Below, piece by piece: positions 57,624 to 64,000 of a stretch of 64,000 bases of DNA. The first letter of the stretch is position 1; each line of letters opens with the position of its first letter. The notes beneath the pieces are model-generated. The model searched no databases. It saw only the letters and a program-made list of their open reading frames with translations, and was not told where the DNA came from. The position numbers and the translations under genes are program-made. Source of the DNA: Bin87 sp965222895 (lineage in GTDB: Bacteria; Chloroflexota; Dehalococcoidia; Lucifugimonadales; UBA3495); the NCBI GenBank assembly GCA_965222895.1, contig CBDCVB010000002.1, positions 1,550,001 to 1,614,000 of the forward strand. Direction: 5' to 3'.

Positions 57624-58307
57624 TTACGCCGTTGGCCGTTCCGAAACTGACTTGCCTACGCCGCCGAATCGACGGACCAGCCAATCTGTCCGGCTGACGT
57701 TGCTGTACAAAACGTCAGCCCTGAGGGTGATGGGAGGAACCAAACCAGCCCGGTTCAGCCGCCGTTCTATTGATGCGACCATCAACTGCAGTCTCAATAA
57801 GTACAAGCACTGAATCGCAGCAGCAACAACAAGCACAATGAGACTACCCAGCGCCCATGCAAAGTTCTCCATGAAACCGGAGTAATCAATCTGAGTCCGC
57901 AACGTCGCCATTATGATGCTGGACGTAAACATCACAAAGCAGGGCGGAGTCGCGTAAAAACTATAAGCCACCAAGCGGACTATAATGGAACTGCGCGGCT
58001 GCGCATTGTCCTCCTGCTCAATGGCCACCAACATCGGCAGAATACGCGATTCAATAGCCGCAATCCGTTCTATGATTGTCGCAATCCAATCCGTATAACC
58101 TCGCGCAACCAACAAATACAGGTTAAATCCCAGCCACATGCCTACCGTGACCGAGAAGCACGTAGCAATCCCAATCGCCGTAGCCTCATCCGTAGACTTG
58201 CCGAGCCTGAACGCACCTACGATCAGACCGGTTACAACGCCAACGACGACTACGTGAATTTCTACCCGCATCATTTTCCTAGCCAATGTCCACAACAGGT
58301 TGCACAT
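57624..58307 (-). CDS. four-helix membrane protein, unknown
   Basis: Unrecognised. A 227-residue protein with hydrophobic segments near residues 17-35 (VVVVGVVTGLIVGAF), 44-68, 115-135 and 150-172 (LGSLIVLVVAAAIQCLYLL). Between helices 2 and 3 is a charged loop with IIERIAAIESRILPML that could be a coiled coil. GAGGGA lies before ATG 58307. It is 4 bp after the smaller membrane protein gene and 54 bp before the methyltransferase-HNH gene, so the three may form an operon. Confidence 0.72.
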   Translation of the reverse strand: MCNLLWTLARKMMRVEIHVVVVGVVTGLIVGAFRLGKSTDEATAIGIATCFSVTVGMWLGFNLYLLVARGYTDWIATIIERIAAIESRILPMLVAIEQEDNAQPRSSIIVRLVAYSFYATPPCFVMFTSSIIMATLRTQIDYSGFMENFAWALGSLIVLVVAAAIQCLYLLRLQLMVASIERRLNRAGLVPPITLRADVLYSNVSRTDWLVRRFGGVGKSVSERPTA

Positions 58308-58311
58308 CGCG

Positions 58312-58602
58312 CTATTCCCTCGTCCGACTTACAAAAGCTTTGGCGGAGACTACTGCTTCCCAGGTAGCCACCACCGCGCCGGTGACTACCCACACTACGG
58401 CACAACCGACCAGCGTCACATCAAGCACAAACCCTACGACACGGTAAGCCATCGTTTCATAGCCAACAGCGAGTCCGATGAGCCATTCCAGCAGAATACC
58501 GGAGTCTACCAGTACCGCTGCCATCACGAGTGATGTCAAAAACGTTAAAGCAGCCGGCAGGACCCGTCGCAGAGCTGTTCGCAGTTCTTCCCTCCATGTC
58601 AT
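58312..58602 (-). CDS. small membrane protein, unknown, 96 aa
   Basis: Unrecognised. It has two clear hydrophobic segments (LPAALTFLTSLVMAAVLVDS and VVGFVLDVTLVGCAVVWVVT) and probably a third short one between them. The basic N-terminus MTWREELRTALRR suggests a cytoplasmic start. It is the first of three close minus-strand genes ending in the methyltransferase-HNH fusion. Confidence 0.68.
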   Translation of the reverse strand: MTWREELRTALRRVLPAALTFLTSLVMAAVLVDSGILLEWLIGLAVGYETMAYRVVGFVLDVTLVGCAVVWVVTGAVVATWEAVVSAKAFVSRTRE

Positions 58603-58648
58603 TACGAGATAGTAACGCCATTATACGCCATGACCAACCGGCAACCCT

Positions 58649-60367
58649 CTACGTCTCCCCGGACGTCCGCAAATCAGCCCGCCAGTCGTCCGGACTCGGC
58701 CCCCGGTCAATCAGCACGTCCACCACCGCCGGCAACCCGGATGCCTGCGCCTGACGCAGCGCGTCCGGCAGGTCTCGCGAGTCTGCGACCTGCACGCCGA
58801 AACACCCAAACCCCCGCGCCACCGCGGCGTTGTCGGTCTCGGCAAACTCAGACGCAATGTACTCACCGGGAGCCTGGTGGTGGCGCACCATCCCCAGCGC
58901 CCCGTCGTTGAACACCACGCAGATCATCGGCAATTGATACTGCATCGCCGTGGAGAGCGCATTCACCGTCATCATGTATCCGCCGTCGCCGGTGACACAC
59001 ACCACCTGCCGCCCCGGGTACGCAATCTGCAATCCCACCGCCGCCGGCAACCCCCAGCCCATCCCGGCCGTGCCGCCCGGACAGAAGAAGGTGTGCGCCT
59101 GCTGCGACTGGAAAAAGTGCGCCATCCACGTCCGGTTGTTGCCCGCGTCCAGCGAGTAAATAGTGTCCGCCGGCATGGTGTCCTGCAGGATTCTCACCAC
59201 CCGCTGCGGCATCGCCGGCGCAGAATCGGTGTGCAGCCCGACATCCTCATAAAACCCCAGGTCGGCCTTGCGATGCGGCAGCGCGCTGGCCCACTCGCCA
59301 CGGTTGCCAGCCGTCGCCGGCGCCACCTCACCCGACGCCTCCACCAGCTGCCCCAGGATGCTGCCGGCATCCCCGATCAACCCCAGCTCCACCGGAAAAG
59401 TCCAGCCGGCGTTGCGGTCGTCAATGTCAATCTGGATGATGCGCTGGCCCCTCGGGTTGAACACCGACGGCCGTTCCCGCACCGTGTCCTGCGGGCTCAG
59501 CTTGGCCCCCACCACCAGCACCGCGTCAGCGTCGCCCACCGCCCGGTTGGCCGCCTCCTGCCCGTAGATGCCCACCATGCCTACCGACAGCGGATGCGTT
59601 TCCGCGATGGCCGACTTGCCCTTGTAGCTCGTCGCGATGGGCGCGTTCCACTGCTCGGCCAACTGCTGTAACGCCCCGTGCGCCCCGGCCATGTGCACCC
59701 CGTTGCCGGCCACAATCACGGGCCGCTTGGCCTGGGACAGTATGTCAATCGCTTGCTGGATGTCCTGCGGCGCCGCTTGGGGCTTGGCGGTGTTCAGGTA
59801 GCCCGCCGTGTCGTAGATGAACGGCGGCGATTCCAGGTCAACCTCGCCGCCAATCGACGCCGTCCGCATCAGCAGGCAGGCCGGACCCGGTCGCCCGCTG
59901 GTGGCGTGTTTGATCGCCAGCTGCGCCCCCAGCGCCGCCTCCTTGGGCGACGTCGCCAGCGTGGTGTACTTGGTCATCGACCGGAAGATGTTGTGCAGAT
60001 CAATGCTGCCGTACTCGCCCGCCCCCGACTGGTTCGCGGGATGCTGCCCCACGCCGCCATCGGACGTGTCGGTCAACACCAGCATCGGGCTGCTGCTCAG
60101 CATGGCCTCCATGATGCCAAAGGCCGCGTTGGAACCCATGAACAGCCCCTGGCCCATGATGACCGCCGGCCTGCCCGTAGCCCGCGCGTAAGCGTCGGCC
60201 ATTATCGCCGCCGTCTGCTCGTGCCGCACCAGGTACGTATTGATGGTCCCTTCCTTGCCCACCAGATGCGAAAATATCTGCCCGGTGCCGCCGCCCGGAA
60301 TCCCGAACACGGCGTCAATCCCCGCTTCCTGCAGAAACTGCACAATCAGCTCACTAGCCTGAGGCAT
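58649..60367 (-). CDS. ThDP-dependent enzyme, acetolactate synthase-like, third copy
   Basis: A 572-residue thiamin-diphosphate enzyme. RHEQTAAIMADAYARATGRP carries the activating Glu (about residue 48). VTGDGGYMMTVNALSTAMQY with FNDGALG is the ThDP motif, and IPGGGTGQIFSHLV lies near the N-terminus. ATG 60367 has AAGGAGA upstream; the longer open frame upstream reads through the GTGAGGGCG intergenic motif and is rejected. No small regulatory subunit is adjacent. It is distinct from the other two ThDP enzymes here, so substrates probably differ. Confidence 0.9.
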   Translation of the reverse strand: MPQASELIVQFLQEAGIDAVFGIPGGGTGQIFSHLVGKEGTINTYLVRHEQTAAIMADAYARATGRPAVIMGQGLFMGSNAAFGIMEAMLSSSPMLVLTDTSDGGVGQHPANQSGAGEYGSIDLHNIFRSMTKYTTLATSPKEAALGAQLAIKHATSGRPGPACLLMRTASIGGEVDLESPPFIYDTAGYLNTAKPQAAPQDIQQAIDILSQAKRPVIVAGNGVHMAGAHGALQQLAEQWNAPIATSYKGKSAIAETHPLSVGMVGIYGQEAANRAVGDADAVLVVGAKLSPQDTVRERPSVFNPRGQRIIQIDIDDRNAGWTFPVELGLIGDAGSILGQLVEASGEVAPATAGNRGEWASALPHRKADLGFYEDVGLHTDSAPAMPQRVVRILQDTMPADTIYSLDAGNNRTWMAHFFQSQQAHTFFCPGGTAGMGWGLPAAVGLQIAYPGRQVVCVTGDGGYMMTVNALSTAMQYQLPMICVVFNDGALGMVRHHQAPGEYIASEFAETDNAAVARGFGCFGVQVADSRDLPDALRQAQASGLPAVVDVLIDRGPSPDDWRADLRTSGET

Positions 60368-60496
60368 ATCGGTCTCCTTATCTAATCCGCCAATTCTGCG
60401 CCGATGATACCTGTGCCCTGTGAACGGGTCAACAAACCAAACTTCCGCCCCCTCGTGGGCAGAGGGTTGGGGTGAGGGCGATACCGCAACCCCCAA

Positions 60497-60505
60497 TGCT
60501 ACAAT
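60497..60505 (+). promoter_or_regulatory. extended -10 element (TGCTACAAT) before the N6 methylase gene
   Basis: TG-C-TACAAT ends 60 bp before ATG 60566, with no good -35 hexamer. The 60368-60565 gap also has a GGGTTGGGGTGAGGGCG block (about 60464-60480), otherwise no gene. Confidence 0.45.
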
Positions 60506-60565
60506 CAGCAGCATGACCACTTTTCACCAAACTGAACCAACCGCAAACAACGCCTAAGGAATTAC

Positions 60566-63469
60566 ATGGTTTCTCAACAACCCCGCCATAGTGAACCCAG
60601 CGCCAACAACGAGTTGGGCGAATTGCTGCGCGGAATGTTGTCCGGCTGCGTAGTACGCTCGGAGAACACCCAACTTGTCGCCGGGCGCCCCGGCTTGCAA
60701 CTGGACAATTTGATTACCGCGCCAGACCGTGCGCCAGTGGTAGTTGAGGCTGAATATGAGGCAGTGGGGACAGCGGAATCCGATGCCAGCGGACGCTTGG
60801 GCCTTGCGGTAGTGAGTGAGGCCAACCCCATCGAAGCGGCCATTGCGCTGCGTTATCCCGATACGGTCAGGTTTGCTACCGACTTGCGTTCTGCCCTAAG
60901 CGACGCTCGCCTGTCTTACGCCGTCCTGTATCAGGACGGCAGCCGCTTCCCTGAGTCGGGCTGGCTAGAAGGCGGAGTTGCTGACTTGGCTGACGCTATC
61001 AGCTTGGCATCAATTCCCCAGCAAGCGGTTGACCGAGCCGCCGCCGCCCTCGAGGACGGTATTGAGCGCGCGGTGGCTGTACTGGACAATATGCACCGGC
61101 TCCGTCCGGGCATTATGCCGGCCGTTGCCCAACTGCTGGGGATGCCGGATGTTCCCCAGACCAGACGCATGGCTTGCGCCATTGTTGTCAACGCTATGGT
61201 CTTTCACGAACGACTCTCCGGTATGCACGACATCAAACCTTTGCGAATGGTTTGTGGCCCCGATGCCACCAATCCATTCGGTGACACCCTGGATGCCTGG
61301 GGTGAAATACTGCAGGTTAACTATTGGGCAATTTTCTCCATCGCCAAAGACATAATGGAGCATATTCCCTCCGGCGACGGCGCGATGTTGTTACGCATTT
61401 TACGCGATACTGCCTTGCAGGTTGCCAATACCGGTGTCAGCATTTCCCACGACCTGACCGGGCGAATCTTCCAGCGGCTGATAGCCGACCGCAAGTATCT
61501 GGCTACCTTCTACACACTGCCCGCCTCGGCGGCTTTGCTGGCCCGTCTGGCCGTAGCCAAGATGGTAGGCGTGGACTGGTCCGACACCAACGCCATAGGC
61601 AAACTCCGGGTCGGCGACTTCGCTTGCGGTACGGGCGCGCTGCTGTCCGCGGTGTACCAGCAGATAGCTAGCCGTCACGAACGCTCCGGTGGCGACCCCT
61701 CCGCTTTGCATCCTCAGATGCTGGAAGAAATATTGTTTGGCTGCGACGTAATGCCCTCGGCCATTCATATCACTGGCTCCACGCTATCCGGTATCGCACC
61801 AGCAGTTCGTTTTGAAAACTCCCGCCTCTACACACTGGCTTACGGTCGCCAAGAGGACGGTGGCGTGGCTATCGGCTCGCTGGAACTGTTGCAATCTTCG
61901 GCGGCGCTGACTCTGTTCAACACCAGCGACCCGGCGATGCGTACCGGTAGTGTAGGCGAGGAAACTGCTGCACAGATCATCGCTGACATCCCTGACGATG
62001 GCTTTGACTTGGTGATAATGAACCCGCCCTTTACCAGCAACACCAAGCACCGGGACGCTGAAGGCAACGTCCAAAATGCGGCCTTCGGAGCTTTCGGCGC
62101 ATCGATAAATGACCAGGACGATATGGCGGCGCGCTTGGTGCGATTGGCACGGAACTCCTACTATCACGGCCACGCCGGATTGGGTTCCGCCTTTGCGACC
62201 ATTGCCGACAAGAAGGTTCGGCCCGGCGGAGTCCTCGCCCTGGTTCTACCCTTTACAGCCATCAATGGAGCATCCTGGGCCAAGTTCCGGCGGATGATTG
62301 CCACGCAATACACCGACGTCACCATCGTCAGTAGCACCGCTGAAGGTAGTGATATGTCATTTTCATCGGATACTGGCATTGCCGAGTGTCTGGTCATCGG
62401 GCGACGCCGGTCAAAGGATGTTAATCCGACTGGCCGGGCGCAGTTCGTTTCACTACGACGCCGGCCACGCAGTTTCTCCGAAGCGAGGGAAGTCGCCGAT
62501 GCCATCCAGACCAGTGCCGAGTTGCGCCGCTTGGAGGACGGGCCTTACGGCGGCATTCCAGTTCACTGCGGAGACCCTCAGGTCGGAGAGATTCTCGACG
62601 CTCCTGTGAGTGAATATGAAAGCGGATGGGGAGTGGCGCGCATTGTAGATGCAGCTTTGGCGCAGGTCGCATATTCGCTTACCACGGGAAATTTGTGGGT
62701 GCCGGCAATGCCGCAAGCACTTGAACTCCCGATGACTAGCCTGGGAGAGCTTGGCCAATTGGGAGTGCACGATTCAATGCTGACTATGGCAACGCACAAT
62801 GGGCCGTTTGTAAAAGAGACAGCGACCCCAACTGCTACCTTTCCAGCTCTATACAATCATGACGCAGCAAGGGAGACACGGCTGATTTGTGAACCCGATT
62901 CGCAACTACGGGTGCGGCCGGGGATGGAATCTAGAGCTAACGAGCTTTGGTCAACGGCCAGCCGCGCACATATAAATCGCGATTTCCGTCTGAACTCCCA
63001 ACCTCTTGCAGTTGCTGTCACCTCTAGGAGAACTATCGGTGGGCGGGCATGGCCTAACGTGACCTTGGTCCAACAATGGTTTGATTACGCTTTTGCAATT
63101 TGGGGAAACAGCACGTTGGGCCTACTGACCTACTGGTGGAACTCCAGTCGCCAGCAAAGTGGAAGAGGGGTAATGACCCGGCAATTGATACCATTCCTCC
63201 CCATCCTCGACTTCCGCACCCTGTCCGACGAGCAGCTTGCCACTGCCCAAGACATCTTCGACGACTTCCTCGAACGCGACCTGATGCCCGCCTACCTGGC
63301 CGACGCCGACCCTAACCGCGCCCTCCTCGACCGCCGCGTCATCTGCGACTTGCTCGGCTTCGACGATGCAACTTACCAGGCCGTCCGCCGCCTCGCCCAA
63401 AAATGGTGCGCCGAGCCCAGCGTCCACGGCGGCAAGGCCCGCCCCAAAGATGCCACATACGTTGAGTAG
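60566..63469 (+). CDS. N6-adenine DNA methylase with putative N-terminal nuclease-like domain (type IIG-like)
   Basis: A 967-residue protein. The SAM-binding motif is VGDFACGTGALLSAVYQQ (about residue 350), and the catalytic motif IV is LVIMNPPFTSNTKHRD (about residue 485), both typical of gamma-class N6-adenine methylases. The N-terminus has LDNLITAPDRAPVVVEAEYE, which resembles a PD-(D/E)xK nuclease strand with Tyr where Lys is expected. The C-terminal 300 residues (WFDYAFAIWGNSTLGLLTYW) look like a target-recognition part. No hsdR or hsdS adjoins it, so a single-chain or orphan system is likely. Confidence 0.85.
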   Translation: MVSQQPRHSEPSANNELGELLRGMLSGCVVRSENTQLVAGRPGLQLDNLITAPDRAPVVVEAEYEAVGTAESDASGRLGLAVVSEANPIEAAIALRYPDTVRFATDLRSALSDARLSYAVLYQDGSRFPESGWLEGGVADLADAISLASIPQQAVDRAAAALEDGIERAVAVLDNMHRLRPGIMPAVAQLLGMPDVPQTRRMACAIVVNAMVFHERLSGMHDIKPLRMVCGPDATNPFGDTLDAWGEILQVNYWAIFSIAKDIMEHIPSGDGAMLLRILRDTALQVANTGVSISHDLTGRIFQRLIADRKYLATFYTLPASAALLARLAVAKMVGVDWSDTNAIGKLRVGDFACGTGALLSAVYQQIASRHERSGGDPSALHPQMLEEILFGCDVMPSAIHITGSTLSGIAPAVRFENSRLYTLAYGRQEDGGVAIGSLELLQSSAALTLFNTSDPAMRTGSVGEETAAQIIADIPDDGFDLVIMNPPFTSNTKHRDAEGNVQNAAFGAFGASINDQDDMAARLVRLARNSYYHGHAGLGSAFATIADKKVRPGGVLALVLPFTAINGASWAKFRRMIATQYTDVTIVSSTAEGSDMSFSSDTGIAECLVIGRRRSKDVNPTGRAQFVSLRRRPRSFSEAREVADAIQTSAELRRLEDGPYGGIPVHCGDPQVGEILDAPVSEYESGWGVARIVDAALAQVAYSLTTGNLWVPAMPQALELPMTSLGELGQLGVHDSMLTMATHNGPFVKETATPTATFPALYNHDAARETRLICEPDSQLRVRPGMESRANELWSTASRAHINRDFRLNSQPLAVAVTSRRTIGGRAWPNVTLVQQWFDYAFAIWGNSTLGLLTYWWNSSRQQSGRGVMTRQLIPFLPILDFRTLSDEQLATAQDIFDDFLERDLMPAYLADADPNRALLDRRVICDLLGFDDATYQAVRRLAQKWCAEPSVHGGKARPKDATYVE

Positions 63470-63513
63470 AGACTCCACCATCGCCCGCCCCGAATCCGCA
63501 AGTGGCTGCGGCA

Positions 63514-63649
63514 ATCTCGTAGCAAACTACGGCCCAAAATCCTGTCCATCCATGTTGGATTAGGGAGGGCAGCAGAGGGGCATCACCTAACGGCGGCTAT
63601 CTCGTAGCAAACCACGGCCCAAAATCCTGTCCATCCTGTCCATCCATGT
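63514..63649. repeat. direct repeat pair with variable ATCCTGTCC units
   Basis: ATCTCGTAGCAAACTACGGC continues into CCAAAATCCTGTCC at 63514-63555, and is repeated with one base change at 63599-63649. The second copy has one extra 9-bp unit ATCCTGTCC. The pair fills most of the 253-bp gap after the methylase; otherwise I see nothing there. Confidence 0.85.
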
Positions 63650-63722
63650 AAGTACCCGTTCCCTGTTCCATATACGATTTCGTTTCACGTTCCGACAATA
63701 GCGGCAAGATTCGGGAGGTAAT

Positions 63723-63968
63723 ATGCCCAGCCCAAAAAAAACCCAGTGGGAAGACAAACTACTACGTGACGTAGATTTTAAGGGAAAACGCAGAGCCCGC
63801 CCCTTCGCAGGCACCGTGCCACGGGAATTCGGGCCGAAACTGTGGCCGCCGGGCGTGCCGCCAGGTGGCGAAGTCTGCGATGGCCAAAATCCTCCCGCCC
63901 CTGGAACCAATTCCGCTTCCGGCGACGCCAGCGCCCAAAGTCAGGAATCCTCAAACAGTTCAGAATAA
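63723..63968 (+). CDS. small hypothetical protein, 81 aa
   Basis: Unrecognised. It starts MPSPKKTQWEDKLLRDVDFK, is Lys/Arg-rich at first, then Gly/Pro-rich (LWPPGVPPGGEVC), and ends with a Ser/Glu low-complexity tail. A perfect GGAGGT lies 3 bases before ATG 63723 (closer than usual), which is the main reason to call it. No domain visible. Confidence 0.5.
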   Translation: MPSPKKTQWEDKLLRDVDFKGKRRARPFAGTVPREFGPKLWPPGVPPGGEVCDGQNPPAPGTNSASGDASAQSQESSNSSE

Positions 63969-63978
63969 ACGGGTTTTC

Positions 63979-64000
63979 ACCCTCATCCTGTCCATCCTGT
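63979..64000. repeat. ATCCTGTCC-type short repeat at the window end
   Basis: CCCTCATCCTGTCCATCCTGT, again directly after a gene end. It runs off the window. Confidence 0.65.

Overview
The window is about 64 kb of GC-rich chromosome, mostly ordinary metabolic genes, with three accessory patches. The gene set suggests a Chloroflexota bacterium of the Dehalococcoidia / SAR202 kind. It includes a two-domain ThyX, F420-type LLM oxidoreductase, several Uma2-family proteins, TatA/TatC, many CoA, 2-keto-acid and aldolase enzymes, and a selenocysteine tRNA. This placement is inferred from gene content; there is no rRNA in the window.

Layout. 1-9.9 kb: HpcH/HpaI aldolase (cut by the window start), thiolase with its DUF35 partner, acyl-CoA ligase, an unusual PII protein, EVE protein, a Uma2 gene next to a broken gene end, a ThDP decarboxylase, VOC protein and hydrolase. 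10-21 kb: cysteine desulfurase plus lipoprotein, CTP-type lipid kinase-like protein, two tandem M20 amidohydrolases, glycerate kinase plus SRPBCC protein, then a minus-strand lutABC operon ending in a HEPN/MNT pair. 21-25.6 kb: a MITE-like palindrome, an unknown conserved-looking protein, tRNA-Sec downstream of trxA, and an IS1595-type transposon carrying a DNA methyltransferase/HNH module with clear inverted repeats and an 8-bp target duplication. 25.6-34.1 kb: RNA methyltransferase-Maf fusion, tatA-tatC, a second tatA, and a complete 2-oxoacid dehydrogenase complex (E3, E1 alpha, E1 beta, E2). 34-44 kb: small membrane-anchored proteins, a ThDP enzyme, ThyX, a 38-residue zinc ribbon, ECF sigma/anti-sigma pair, MmgE/PrpD protein, LLM oxidoreductase and a large hydrolase. 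44-52 kb: a STAND ATPase with a degenerate CHAT domain and TPRs, three CitE-like paralogues, and a PNPOx-like protein. 52-64 kb: ADP-forming acyl-CoA synthetase, two near-identical Uma2 genes between copies of the synthetase 5' end, an intact methyltransferase-HNH fusion with two small membrane proteins, another ThDP enzyme, and a large N6 DNA methylase.

Function. The core theme is use of organic acids: lactate oxidation (LutABC) to pyruvate, pyruvate to acetyl-CoA (PDH-type complex), 2-keto-acid decarboxylation (three ThDP enzymes), aldol cleavage (HpaI and CitE families), glycerate phosphorylation, and CoA-ester chemistry (thiolase, AMP- and ADP-forming ligases).

The most unusual signal is that all three Uma2 nuclease-like genes lie beside duplicated ends of a neighbouring host gene. 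At 5.8-8.5 kb it is the 3' end of a ThDP decarboxylase; at 52-56 kb it is the 5' end of an acyl-CoA synthetase. In each case an intact host gene remains and a displaced stub lies on the other side of the Uma2 gene. This looks like insertion with regeneration of the host gene, and it is the best candidate here for an undescribed mobile behaviour.
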